This document shows, piece after piece, positions 1 to 8,829 of a stretch of 64,000 nucleotides of DNA (positions within the stretch are counted from its first letter, which is position 1; each line of letters opens with the position of its first letter). Source of the DNA: JACDER01 sp963717765 (lineage in GTDB: Bacteria; Actinomycetota; Thermoleophilia; Gaiellales; Gaiellaceae); contig CAVQWX010000004.1 in assembly GCA_963717765.1 (NCBI GenBank), positions 186,001-250,000 of the forward strand, written 5' to 3'. The position numbers were made by a program, and so were the translations under genes. Under the pieces are notes generated by a model. The model did not search any database, was not told where the DNA came from, and saw only the letters and a program-made list of their open reading frames with translations.

Positions 1-215
1 CCCCGGAGACGTTGCGGACGCGCGTGTTCGGCGCCTACCGCTTCGTCAACTACGGCACGCGGCCCGTGGGAGCGCTGCTCGGAGGGATCCTGGGCGGAGC
101 GATCGGGCTGCGCGAGACGCTGTGGATCAGCGTGATCGGTAGCTCGCTCGGCGTCCTGTTCCTGTTCTTCTCGCCGATGCCCGGCGTGCGCGAGGAGGAC
201 CTCCAGGGTGAGTAG
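1..215 (+). CDS. MFS transporter, C-terminal fragment (cut by window edge)
   Basis: Only the last roughly 70 residues are in the window, so the gene begins before base 1. The frame is open from base 3 and ends at TAG 213-215. The visible part has a basic loop followed by two hydrophobic membrane segments (GALLGGILGGAIGL and an Ile/Leu/Phe-rich segment) and a short acidic cytoplasmic tail, as in the last helices of major facilitator transporters. It is followed with a short overlap by another MFS gene, so the two are probably cotranscribed. The substrate cannot be inferred. The MFS assignment rests on this short tail and on the neighbour. Confidence 0.55.
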   Translation, partial: PETLRTRVFGAYRFVNYGTRPVGALLGGILGGAIGLRETLWISVIGSSLGVLFLFFSPMPGVREEDLQGE

Positions 216-1446
216 GCGCGATCTCTTCCGCTCGCGCTCCGTCGTCTCGCTCCTCGCGGCCGAGGTGATCTCGACCACGGGGGCCCAGATGACCTGGCTC
301 GCTTTGCCGTGGTTCGTGCTCGTGACCACCGGGTCGGCGACGAAGATGAGCTTCGTCGTCGCGGCCGAGCTGATCGGCGTCGCCGCGTTGGGTTTTCCGG
401 GCGGCCGGCTTCTCGGCAGGCTCGGAGCGCGGCGGACGATGCTCCTGTGCGACGGCGCCCGCGCCCCGCTCATGCTCGTCATCCCCATCCTGCACTGGAC
501 GACCGGGCTGTCCTTCGCCGTACTGCTCATCGTCGCATTCCTCCTGGGAGCGCTGGCGGCGCCGTACTTCGCGGCGCAGAAGGTGATCGTCCCCGAGCTC
601 CTGGGCGAGGACGAGAAGCGCGTGTCCGAGGCGAACGCGCTCTTCCAGGCAGCGACGCGGACGACGTTGCTGCTCGGTCCCGCTCTCGGCGGCGTGCTGA
701 TCGGCGTGATGGGGGCGACGAGCGTCCTCGTCATCGATGCCTCCACCTACATCGTCTCGTTCGTGCTCGTCGCGCTCTTCGTCCCGCAGCGTCCCCCGGT
801 CAAGCAGGAGAAGGAGGATCGCTCGATCCGTGTCGGCATCCGTTTCATCGCTCGCGACCGCCTGCTCCGCGTCTGGTGGCCCTCGTTCGCCCTCGGGGAC
901 GCTGCGTGGAACGCCTTCTTCGTCACGGTGCCGGTGCTCGTCCTCGCCCGCTTCGGGCACGAGCCGCAGATCGCCGGCTGGCTGTTCGCCGCTTTCGGAA
1001 TCGGGGCGGTTCTCGGCAACGTGGTCTTCTTCCGCTTCCTCGCCAACCGTTTCGAGGGGCTGGCTCTCATCGCGACCTGCGCGATGGGGCAGGCGCTGCC
1101 GCTCTGGCTGCTCTGGCTGCCGGTCCCGCCTGCCGCTCTCGCGGCCGCGCTGCTCCTCTCGGGCATCGCGAACGGCCTCGTCAACCCGAGCCTGCACACC
1201 ATCTCGACGTTGCGGATCCCGGCCGCCCTCCGCCCGAACGTGATGACCACGATGATGGTCTTCTGGGCGTTGATCAACCCGCTGGGCGTCTTTCTGGCCG
1301 GCCCGATCCTGGACGCGTTCGGGACGACGCCCGTGCTGATCGGATTCGCGGCCGTGCAGACCCTGACGATGGCGGTCTCCTCGCTGGCGGCCGCGCGCGA
1401 GCTCGGGCGAAAGCGTCAGGAGCCCGCGCTCGCGACCTCGTCGTGA
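208..1446 (+). CDS. MFS exporter (MFS_3 / EntS-like)
   Basis: 412 residues with about 12 hydrophobic segments and the MFS loop 2-3 signature (GRLLGRLGARRTMLLCDGAR near residues 70-89), as in the MFS_3 family of multidrug, siderophore and macrolide efflux proteins. A second inner helix pair (LLLGPALGGVLIGVMGAT) matches helix 5 of the family. The start is the GTG at 208, inside the last codons of the upstream MFS gene, which suggests translational coupling. The gene ends convergently with the DUF1360 gene, with 139 bases between the stops and no clear terminator. Function beyond proton-driven efflux of small molecules is not shown by the sequence. Confidence 0.85.
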   Translation: MSRRDLFRSRSVVSLLAAEVISTTGAQMTWLALPWFVLVTTGSATKMSFVVAAELIGVAALGFPGGRLLGRLGARRTMLLCDGARAPLMLVIPILHWTTGLSFAVLLIVAFLLGALAAPYFAAQKVIVPELLGEDEKRVSEANALFQAATRTTLLLGPALGGVLIGVMGATSVLVIDASTYIVSFVLVALFVPQRPPVKQEKEDRSIRVGIRFIARDRLLRVWWPSFALGDAAWNAFFVTVPVLVLARFGHEPQIAGWLFAAFGIGAVLGNVVFFRFLANRFEGLALIATCAMGQALPLWLLWLPVPPAALAAALLLSGIANGLVNPSLHTISTLRIPAALRPNVMTTMMVFWALINPLGVFLAGPILDAFGTTPVLIGFAAVQTLTMAVSSLAAARELGRKRQEPALATSS

Positions 1447-1585
1447 CTCTCCCGCCCGCGTGCACGGCTGCGGCGGCGCGCTGGCCGAGCGGTGCGCGTG
1501 GTTTGCCGCCATCGCTCTGTGGGCGACCCTCAGCCCGTCGATCCGGCAGGCGCCGGACTTGACCCAGCTCGCCGAAGCCGAGTGA

Positions 1586-2104
1586 CTACGCCGCGTCCGC
1601 CTGGGTGTGGGCGTTCGCCCTGCGCACGGGTGGATACGCCTCCTCGCGCTCCACTTCGTTCGCCTTCGAGGTCAGCGCGGTGAAGGCGGCCTGGAGGAAG
1701 TCGTTCGCGCCGGCCGCCGCCAGCGACCAAGTGAGAAGGCGGCCGGTGCGAGGCGCGAGGATCTGAGAGAACGCAAGGCCCGCCGCGGCCCATGTGCCGA
1801 CGCAGCGCGAGCAGGTGACGAGCTCGCCGATCGCCTGCTCCATCCCGCCCTCGACCGGCTCCTCGCCTTCACCCTCGTGGGCCTGGCCCTTCACGAAGGG
1901 CTGGCGGATGAAGCTCGTCACCTCGTCCTTCGCCAGCGTCCGGGCTGCCTTGAAGCTGGCGAGGGAGAGCACCGCCAGGTCGAGCGCGCTCTGGCAGGAC
2001 GGGTTGCGGTCGAAGCGGCGCGCGAGCGCTCCGGCGCCCGCGAGCCCCGCGGCGAACACGCCCGTGATCGTCGCGTAGGAACCGTAGGGGGGACGGCGTT
2101 CCAT
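1586..2104 (-). CDS. DUF1360 membrane protein
   Basis: 172 residues. Residues 35-110 carry the DUF1360 pattern: a hydrophobic stretch, SFKAARTLAKDEVTSFIRQPF, then GELVTCSRCVGTWAA with a CxxC pair in front of a membrane helix. The role of the family is not established; relatives are small membrane proteins of Gram-positive bacteria. The ATG at 2102-2104 has a good ribosome site (AAGGG, 7 bases upstream). The start codon overlaps the divergently read uvrB start in the palindrome CCATGG, so the two genes have almost no promoter space between them if both starts are right. Confidence 0.75.
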   Translation of the reverse strand: MERRPPYGSYATITGVFAAGLAGAGALARRFDRNPSCQSALDLAVLSLASFKAARTLAKDEVTSFIRQPFVKGQAHEGEGEEPVEGGMEQAIGELVTCSRCVGTWAAAGLAFSQILAPRTGRLLTWSLAAAGANDFLQAAFTALTSKANEVEREEAYPPVRRANAHTQADAA

Positions 2105-4127
2105 GGAGATACCCTTGACAAAAATGCCCGAGTTCAAAACATCCGACGCGTACCAGCCGACCGGCGACCAGCCGACGGCGATCGAGACGCTCTCCGAAGG
2201 GCTGCTTGCCGGCGAGCGCTTCCAGACGCTGCTCGGGGCGACCGGGACCGGCAAGACGGCGACGATGGCGTGGATCGTCGAGCAGATCCAGAAGCCGACC
2301 CTCGTGATCGCGCACAACAAGACGCTTGCCGCGCAGCTCTGCAACGAGTTTCGCGAGTTCTTCCCGCACAACTCGGTCGAGTACTTCGTCTCGTACTACG
2401 ACTACTACCAGCCCGAGGCGTATGTCCCGCAGGCTGACCTGTACATCGAGAAGGACTCGTCCCAGAACGACGACATCGCTCGTCTGCGCCTGAACGCGAC
2501 GTCGGCGCTGTTCACGCGGCGGGACGTGATCGTGGTCGCTTCCGTTTCGTGCATCTACGGCCTCGGCTCGCCGGAGGAGTGGCGCGAGCGCCTCCTGTAC
2601 CTGGAGGTCGGGGAGGAGCACGACCGCGATCTCGTCCTGCGCAAGCTGATCGACAGCCAGTACGTCCGCAACGACGCGACGCTCGGCCGCGGACGCTTCC
2701 GCGTGAAGGGCGACATCGTCGAGATCCAGCCGGCGAACTCGGAGACCGCCTACCGGGTCTCCTTCTTCGGCGACGACATCGAGGCGATCACGCACTTCGA
2801 CCCGCTCACCGGCGAGGTCTACGCGAAGCTGGACAACCTCGCGATCTGGCCGGCGACCGAGTACGTGACCTCGAAGCCGACGATCGAGCGCGCCGTCGAC
2901 GAGATCCACCACGAGCTCCAGGAGAGGGTCAAGGAGTTGGAATCGGAGAACAAGCTGCTCGAGGCCCACCGGCTGCGCCAGCGCACCGAGTACGACCTGG
3001 AGATGATGAAGGAGCTCGGCTTCTGCAACGGGATCGAGAACTACTCGCGCATCCTCGAAGGCCGGCCGCCCGGCTCGCACCCGTTCACGCTCCTCGACTA
3101 CTTCCCCGAGGACTTCGTCGTCTTCATCGACGAGTCGCACCAGACCGTCCCGCAGATCGGCGGGATGCACGAGGGCGACCGCTCGCGCAAGCAGACGCTG
3201 GTCGACTTCGGCTTCCGCCTCCCGTCCGCGCTCGACAACCGGCCGCTGCGCTTCGACGAGTTCATGGAGAAGGTCAACCAGATGGTGTTCGTCTCGGCCA
3301 CGCCGGGGCCGTTCGAGCTGCGCCGCTCGAAACGCGTCGCCGAGCAGCTGATCCGCCCGACCGGGATCGTCGACCCGGACGTCGAGCTGCGCGCGACCAA
3401 GAACCAGATCGACGACCTGCTGAATGAGGTCCGCCGGCGCGAGGAGGTCGGCGAGCGGGTGCTGGTCACGACGCTGACGAAGAAGATGGCCGAGGATTTG
3501 ACCGACTACCTGCTCGAGTCGGGGGTGAAGGCGCGCTACCTGCACTCCGAGGTGGACACGCTCGACCGCATCCAGATCATCCGCGAGCTGCGGCTGGGCG
3601 ACTACGACGTGCTCGTCGGAGTGAACCTGCTGCGCGAGGGGCTCGACTTGCCCGAGGTCTCGCTCATCGCGATCCTGGACGCGGACAAGGAGGGCTTTCT
3701 GCGCGGGAAGACCGCGCTCATCCAGACGATCGGCCGCGCCGCGCGGAACATCAACGGGAAGGTCATCCTGTACGCGGACAAGCTGACCGAGGCGATCAAG
3801 GGCGCTCTGGACGAGACCGACCGGCGCCGCGCGAAGCAGCTCGCCTACAACGAGGAGCACGGGATCACGCCCGAGTCGATCCAGAAGGGCGTGTCCGACA
3901 TCGCCGAGTTTCTGTCGCTGGGAGAGGCGCCGCACGTGCCGGGGCGCCGCCGGCGCGGCAAGAAGGAGGTCGAGGGGATGGGCCGCGAGGAGCTGGAGAA
4001 GCTCGTCATCACCCTCGAGGAGGAGATGTTCGCCGCCGCCGAGGAGCTCCGCTTCGAGTACGCGGCCAAGCTGCGGGACGAGATCAAGGAACTGCGGCGC
4101 GAGCTCCAGGCGCTCGCGCCGGCATAG
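2103..4127 (+). CDS. uvrB: Excinuclease ABC subunit B
   Basis: 674 residues, normal length. UvrB is the damage-verifying helicase-like ATPase of nucleotide excision repair, loaded by UvrA and then recruiting UvrC. Visible: Walker A GATGTGKT (residues 45-52), the beta-hairpin tyrosines SYYDYYQPEAYVPQ (about 97-110), Walker B/DESH in VFIDESHQT (near 345), helicase motifs V-VI (LLREGLDLPE, QTIGRAARN) and a C-terminal UVR motif for UvrC contact. The ATG at 2103 has a G-rich site 8 bases upstream; ATG 2124 (MPEFKTSDAY) is the more usual family N-terminus and cannot be excluded. No SOS box is seen here, unlike uvrA at 24013. Bases 3474-4127 recur at 16250-16902. Confidence 0.97.
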   Translation: MEIPLTKMPEFKTSDAYQPTGDQPTAIETLSEGLLAGERFQTLLGATGTGKTATMAWIVEQIQKPTLVIAHNKTLAAQLCNEFREFFPHNSVEYFVSYYDYYQPEAYVPQADLYIEKDSSQNDDIARLRLNATSALFTRRDVIVVASVSCIYGLGSPEEWRERLLYLEVGEEHDRDLVLRKLIDSQYVRNDATLGRGRFRVKGDIVEIQPANSETAYRVSFFGDDIEAITHFDPLTGEVYAKLDNLAIWPATEYVTSKPTIERAVDEIHHELQERVKELESENKLLEAHRLRQRTEYDLEMMKELGFCNGIENYSRILEGRPPGSHPFTLLDYFPEDFVVFIDESHQTVPQIGGMHEGDRSRKQTLVDFGFRLPSALDNRPLRFDEFMEKVNQMVFVSATPGPFELRRSKRVAEQLIRPTGIVDPDVELRATKNQIDDLLNEVRRREEVGERVLVTTLTKKMAEDLTDYLLESGVKARYLHSEVDTLDRIQIIRELRLGDYDVLVGVNLLREGLDLPEVSLIAILDADKEGFLRGKTALIQTIGRAARNINGKVILYADKLTEAIKGALDETDRRRAKQLAYNEEHGITPESIQKGVSDIAEFLSLGEAPHVPGRRRRGKKEVEGMGREELEKLVITLEEEMFAAAEELRFEYAAKLRDEIKELRRELQALAPA

Positions 4128-4414
4128 GTTTGTGGACCTAACCGGACAGCTTTCCGTCCCGCCGGAGCCTCTGGCCCCTTTTGGTCCTGAACCGGCGCAG
4201 GGTGCGGCACAAAAGAGGGCGCGACCGCTTGCGCGAGAGCTTCAGTGCTGGACGCAGATCCGGAAACGTGTCGGTCGGGCGATGGCCCACCGCTGGTCAC
4301 GCGCGGCCACGCCATGAAGGCGTTCGCGGCCGACTGACACGTTGGCCTGAGAGCGACCGATACATGGCTGAGGTTGCGTTTGCCTCCGCATGTGTCACCA
4401 TCGCTAGTGAGACG

Positions 4415-7153
4415 ATGAAACTCGGGGTCGTCGGCAGGGAGAGGGAGCTCGCCTCCGTCCGCGCTTTCGTCGAACGATCGGACGAGGGGTCGGCCGCGCT
4501 CATCCTCGAAGGCGAAGCGGGGATCGGCAAGTCGACGCTGTGGCGTGCAGGCGTGCAGCACGCGCGTGCTCGCGGGGTGCAGGTGCTTTCGGCGCGGCCG
4601 GCTGAGGCCGAGACCGGTCTCATCCATGCCGGGCTGGGCGATCTGCTCGAAGATGTCCTGAACGAGGTTCGGCCTGGGTTGTCGGCGCCGCGGCGGCGCG
4701 CGCTCGAGGGTGCGCTCCTCCTCGACGAAATCGATGTCGGCGTCGATGACCGCGCGCTGGGCGTCGCTGTTCGTGACGTACTCCAGCTCCTCGCGACGGA
4801 GACAGCGGTGCTCGTTGCGGTAGACGACGTTCAGTGGCTCGACTCCGCGTCGTCGAGCGCGCTGGCTTTTGCGCTGCGCCGGGTGGGCGATAGCCGCGTG
4901 CTCGTCCTGCTCGCGCGGCGGGAGTCAGGCGACGTCGGGTCGTCGGAGCTGGAGCATGCGCTTGGGGCCGCACGCGTGAAGCGCGTACCGGTCGGTGCGC
5001 TCAGCGCGGGAGCGCTCCATCGACTCCTGGTTGACCGGGTCGGCAGGCCGTTTCCGCGCCAGAGACTGCTGCGGATCCATGAGCATTCGGGCGGGAATCC
5101 CTTTTATGCGCTCGAGCTGGCGCGCGTGCTTGGCGCCGACGTCGACCCGCTCGAGCCTCTCCCCGTTCCCGAAACGCTGGAGGAGCTCGTTCACGCAAGG
5201 CTTGCAGGGCTACCGGCTGAGACGCGTGACGCACTCGCGCTCGTCTCGGCGCTCGGAGCTCCGACGGAGCCGCTCCTTCAGAGAGCAGGAGTCGCGCCGG
5301 CCGCGCTCGAGCCGGCGTTCGCCGCTCGCGTCGTCGAGCGCGAGGGCGAGACGATTCGCTTCACGCACCCCCTCCTGGCGTCGGCGCTCTACCCCGAGCC
5401 GAGCGAGAAGCGCCGCGCGATCCATGGCCGGATCGCACAGGCGACCGAAGACCCAGTCGTCCAGGCCCGCAATCTCGCGCTTTCGATCGACCGGCCGGAC
5501 GCCGTGATCGCCGAAGCCGTGAACGATGCGGCGCGGCGAGCGGCCGATCGTGGGGCGTTTGCGGTGGCGGCCGAGCTCGCCGAGCAGGCGTTACGGTTGA
5601 CGCCGGCGTGCAGCACCGAACGCGACCAGCGCCGACTGGCGGCAGCTCGCGCCGAGTGCGCGGCCGGAGAGTGGCCGCGCGCCAAGACGCTCCTTGAAGA
5701 CTTGCTCGCGGGCAGGGCGACGAGTTCGCTGCGCGCGGAGGCGCTCGTCATGCTGGCCGGGCTCGAGGGCCTCGGCCGCGGCGTCTCCCTGCTCGAGGAA
5801 GCGCTGCGCGAGGCGCAGTCGCAGCCGGCGCTGCAGTCGGTGATCCAGTGCCAGCTGGCGTGGACCTCCCGCTTCGCGAAGGGCTTTGACGCAGCGTTGC
5901 CCCACGCCCGAGCCGCGCTCGAGCTCGCCGACGAGCTCGGGGACGATGCGCTCCGCGTTCGTGCGCTTGCCGCGCTGACCTTCCTGGGCGTCGCGGTCGG
6001 CGACCCTCGAGCGCGTGCACACGCGACGCGCGCCCACGAGATCGCGATTGCGTCGGGCGACCCGGAGCTCGTGTGGCGGGCGCGACTCGCCCTCTGCGAA
6101 GTCGTCGACGATGATGCTGCGCGCGTCCTGCTCGAAAGCGTGTACGAGGACGCCCGGACGCGAGACGAGCGCGTGGCGGCGCAGGCGCTGAACTCCCTGG
6201 CGTGGGTGGAGTTGTCAGCCCAACGGTGGGACGTTGCTGCGGAATACGCCCAGCGAGCGTATGACCTTATGACTCAGTACGGGCTCGAGGTGCCGTGGGC
6301 CCACCTGCCGATCTCTATGGTCGCCGCGCACCGCGGGGACCTCGAGCTGGCACGGGTGCACTCGGAGCGGTCGCTGCAGCTCGCCGAAGAGCAGTTCGGA
6401 TCGCACACGCCGGTGCATCTGGGAACGCTCGGCTTTGTGGCCGCGCAGAGCGGTGATCGGGAAGCGGCGGTTCGATGGTTTGCGGAGGCCGAGGCCGTGA
6501 CGACGAGGCTCGGCTGGCGTGACGCGAGCCGCCGCTGGTGGGTCTCCGACCAGATCGAGGTGCTGCTCGAGCTCGAGCAGGTGGACGAGGCGGAGCGGAT
6601 CCTTCACTCCTGGGAGCGCGAGCGAAGGGCGGACGACGAACGCGCGCTCGCGCACATCACACGCTGTCGGGGCCTCGTCGAAGCAGCGCGCGGAAATCTC
6701 CGGCAGGCCATCGCGCTCCTGGAGCAGGCGGTCGTGCAGCACGGAGCCGCCGGCGACATGTTTGGACGCGGCCGCGCGCTGCTCGCGCTCGGGGTCATCC
6801 GCCGGCGTGATCGGCAGAAGCGGTCGGCCCGCGACGCGCTCGCGGCGGCACTCGCAGACTTCGAGCAGGTCGGAGCGAGGACGTGGGTCGAGAGGGCACG
6901 AAGTGAACTCGGTCGGATCGGGGGCCGCACCCGTGCCGAGGGGCTGACGCCGGCGGAGCGTCGGGTCGCCGCACTGGTTGCTGAGGGCCATACGAATCGC
7001 GAGGTCGCCGCGGCGCTCTTCCTCGGTGAGCGAACCGTAGAGACGCATCTCTCACACATCTACGCGAAGCTCGGCGTCCGCTCGCGGACGGAGCTGGCAC
7101 GGAGGTTTCGCCCGGACGAGCAAAGTTCAGGGGGACTCGCGATTTCAAACTGA
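4415..7153 (+). CDS. LuxR-family regulator with AAA ATPase and TPR-like domains
   Basis: About 912 residues from the ATG at 4415 (MKLGVVGRERELASVR); the frame is open further upstream and an ATG at 4364 is an alternative. N-terminal AAA_16/NACHT-like ATPase: Walker A GEAGIGKST near residue 33 and Walker B LVAVDDVQWLD near 130. The middle is a long helical repeat region of TPR type. The last 60 residues are a LuxR helix-turn-helix (LTPAERRVAALVAEGHTNREVAAAL, then ERTVETHLSHIYAKLGVRSR). The layout is that of large MalT-like (LAL) transcription activators. It directly precedes the haloperoxidase/FG-GAP cluster and may control it; that is inference. The 287 bases between uvrB and this gene hold no recognisable gene or strong hairpin. 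Confidence 0.88.
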   Translation: MKLGVVGRERELASVRAFVERSDEGSAALILEGEAGIGKSTLWRAGVQHARARGVQVLSARPAEAETGLIHAGLGDLLEDVLNEVRPGLSAPRRRALEGALLLDEIDVGVDDRALGVAVRDVLQLLATETAVLVAVDDVQWLDSASSSALAFALRRVGDSRVLVLLARRESGDVGSSELEHALGAARVKRVPVGALSAGALHRLLVDRVGRPFPRQRLLRIHEHSGGNPFYALELARVLGADVDPLEPLPVPETLEELVHARLAGLPAETRDALALVSALGAPTEPLLQRAGVAPAALEPAFAARVVEREGETIRFTHPLLASALYPEPSEKRRAIHGRIAQATEDPVVQARNLALSIDRPDAVIAEAVNDAARRAADRGAFAVAAELAEQALRLTPACSTERDQRRLAAARAECAAGEWPRAKTLLEDLLAGRATSSLRAEALVMLAGLEGLGRGVSLLEEALREAQSQPALQSVIQCQLAWTSRFAKGFDAALPHARAALELADELGDDALRVRALAALTFLGVAVGDPRARAHATRAHEIAIASGDPELVWRARLALCEVVDDDAARVLLESVYEDARTRDERVAAQALNSLAWVELSAQRWDVAAEYAQRAYDLMTQYGLEVPWAHLPISMVAAHRGDLELARVHSERSLQLAEEQFGSHTPVHLGTLGFVAAQSGDREAAVRWFAEAEAVTTRLGWRDASRRWWVSDQIEVLLELEQVDEAERILHSWERERRADDERALAHITRCRGLVEAARGNLRQAIALLEQAVVQHGAAGDMFGRGRALLALGVIRRRDRQKRSARDALAAALADFEQVGARTWVERARSELGRIGGRTRAEGLTPAERRVAALVAEGHTNREVAAALFLGERTVETHLSHIYAKLGVRSRTELARRFRPDEQSSGGLAISN

Positions 7154-7164
7154 GCCGCCGCGCC

Positions 7165-7170
7165 TAGCGT
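7165..7170 (+). promoter_or_regulatory. -10 box, leaderless (TAGCGT, N7, ATG)
   Basis: TAGCGT lies 7 bases before the ATG at 7178, which would put the transcription start on the start codon. Same geometry as thirteen other genes here. Confidence 0.5.
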
Positions 7171-7177
7171 CGGGTGC

Positions 7178-7456
7178 ATGCCGAGCTACCTCGTCGAGAC
7201 GTTCCTCGCCCGCGGCGCTGCAGGTGAGCGCCACGCACGCGAGCGACGCGCGCGCTCGGCGGCCGAAGCGATGACGCGGAACGGGGCGCGCATCCGCTTC
7301 GAGGGCTCGATCCATGTCCCCGAGGACGAGATCTGCTTCTTCACGTTCGCCGCGCCCTCGGGCCGAGACGCCGCACTGGTCGCCCAGCGCGCCGAGCTCG
7401 CGCCGATCCGGGTCGTCGGTGCGATCGCGTCCGGAAACGAAATGGGGGAGAAATGA
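7178..7456 (+). CDS. Small DUF4242-like protein
   Basis: 92 residues with no signal peptide or membrane segment. It starts MPSYLVETFLAR and has RIRFEGSIHVPEDEICFFTF and a downstream ApiRVVGAIAS-like end. This is the layout of short ferredoxin-like-fold proteins of the DUF4242/nickel-binding type, recognised by the conserved start (MPxYLVE), the SIxVPEDE..F segment and the terminal RVxxAI. The stop TGA overlaps the ATG of the haloperoxidase gene (ATGA), so the two are coupled. Function is unknown; the family name is a pattern match that a profile search should confirm. Confidence 0.6.
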   Translation: MPSYLVETFLARGAAGERHARERRARSAAEAMTRNGARIRFEGSIHVPEDEICFFTFAAPSGRDAALVAQRAELAPIRVVGAIASGNEMGEK

Positions 7457-8829
7457 ACATCCGCATCTGTCTTCTCATCGCTGTTCTCGTGGCAGTCGTG
7501 TTCCTCGGAACCGGACCGGGTGTCGGTGCAACACCGCCGGCGAGCCAGTGCGCACCTCCGGCGAATTACCCTGCCGCGACCACGCCGGTCGCCTTCTGGA
7601 GCACCGAGGCCCGGTGCGCGATCGTCCCGGCCGGCCCGGGCGGGGTCTTCGGCCCCGAGAACTTCGGAAACAAGTTCCCGGGCGAAGCGGCGGTGTACAT
7701 GGGCATCGTCCACGTCGCGATCTACGACGCCGCGGTCGCGATCAAGGGCGGCTACAAGCCGTACACGACCACGCGCGCAGCGCGTCCGAATACCTCACGG
7801 GCGAGCGCGATCGCGACTGCGGCGTATCAGACACTCGGCGGCCTGCAACCACAACTCGGAGCCGACCAGACGATCCTCGACAACGACTACGCCGCCTACA
7901 TGGCTGCGATCCCGGAGGGGCCGGCGAAGTCGCACGGTGTCGCCGTCGGCCGGCGGGTTGCTGAAGCGGTGGTCGCGCTGCGCCAGAACGACGGCCGCGG
8001 GTGCACCACCACCGTCCAGGACCTCGGCCTGCCGAGTCCCGGGCCCGGGGTGTGGCAGCCGAATCCCACGGGGCCGGTGCTCGGGCTGTGCCTCCCCGGG
8101 ATGAGACCGCTCGCGCTCCGGAGCGCGTCGCAGTTCAGGCCCGATGGCCCGAGCGCGCTGACGAGCAACGAGTACGCAGACGACCTCAACCAGGTCGAGA
8201 ACCTCGGAAGCGCCGACAGCACGAGCAGGACACCCGCCCAAACGAATCAGGCGTGGTTCTGGACCGATCACGACATCCGCCAGTGGAACGACGGTCTGCT
8301 CGGCCTCGCGCACGACTACCACCTCGGTCTCGTGCAGACCGCACGGATGCTGGCGATGGCGCACGTTGCCGGCGGCGACGCGATGATCGCCTGCTTCGAC
8401 GCCAAGTACCACTACTGGTTCTGGCGTCCCTACCAGGCGATTCATCTGGCGGACACGGACGGCAACCCGGATACGGTCGCCGACACGTCCTGGCAACCGC
8501 TCGGGGCGACGCCGAACTTCCCGGAGTACCCCTCGGCGCACGCCTGCCACAGCACCGGCGTCGTCGAGGCGCTCGACGCCTTCTTCGGTACCGACAAGGT
8601 CTCGCTCACGCTCACGAGCCGGGCCCCTAATGTGACCGTGAGGACGCGCAGCTACGACCGCCTCCACGACGTCGTCAAGGACGTCGACTGGGCGCGCGTC
8701 CTCGTCGGCTTCCACTTCCTCAACTCCGACCTGCAAGGCTCAGCCCTCGGAAGGAAGGTCGGACACTACGTCGTCGACCACTTCTTCAAGCCGAGGCGTG
8801 TGCAGACGGCGGCCTCGCCGCCACGGTGA
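7453..8829 (+). CDS. Secreted vanadium-dependent haloperoxidase / PAP2-type protein
   Basis: 458 residues with a signal peptide (hydrophobic residues 5-25, cleavage after GVGA). The C-terminal half has the vanadate/phosphate pocket of the VHPO-PAP2 fold: KYHYWFWRP (Lys and Arg), PEYPSAHACHS (PSxH loop), and ARVLVGFHF with the Arg and catalytic His spaced R-x5-H. The usual HxxxD appears as HxxxxD, a small deviation. Known members oxidise halides with hydrogen peroxide or hydrolyse phosphate esters; the sequence does not decide between these. The ATG overlaps the previous stop (ATGA) and GGGGGAG lies just upstream. The next gene starts on its stop (GTGA), so small protein, enzyme and FG-GAP proteins form one unit. 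Confidence 0.85.
   Translation: MNIRICLLIAVLVAVVFLGTGPGVGATPPASQCAPPANYPAATTPVAFWSTEARCAIVPAGPGGVFGPENFGNKFPGEAAVYMGIVHVAIYDAAVAIKGGYKPYTTTRAARPNTSRASAIATAAYQTLGGLQPQLGADQTILDNDYAAYMAAIPEGPAKSHGVAVGRRVAEAVVALRQNDGRGCTTTVQDLGLPSPGPGVWQPNPTGPVLGLCLPGMRPLALRSASQFRPDGPSALTSNEYADDLNQVENLGSADSTSRTPAQTNQAWFWTDHDIRQWNDGLLGLAHDYHLGLVQTARMLAMAHVAGGDAMIACFDAKYHYWFWRPYQAIHLADTDGNPDTVADTSWQPLGATPNFPEYPSAHACHSTGVVEALDAFFGTDKVSLTLTSRAPNVTVRTRSYDRLHDVVKDVDWARVLVGFHFLNSDLQGSALGRKVGHYVVDHFFKPRRVQTAASPPR

Noticed and set aside
1478..1556. tRNA-like bases (CTGGCCGAGCGGTG resembles a Leu/Ser D-arm)
   Set aside because: No matching acceptor stem, anticodon loop or GTTCGAATCC T-arm can be drawn.
2040..2102. SOS box upstream of uvrB
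   Set aside because: CGAACACGCCCGTG has one half-site only; the second GTTCG half is absent.
4128..4414. Possible small gene between uvrB and the LuxR regulator
   Set aside because: Open frames there lack a ribosome site, codon bias and any domain; no strong hairpin seen.
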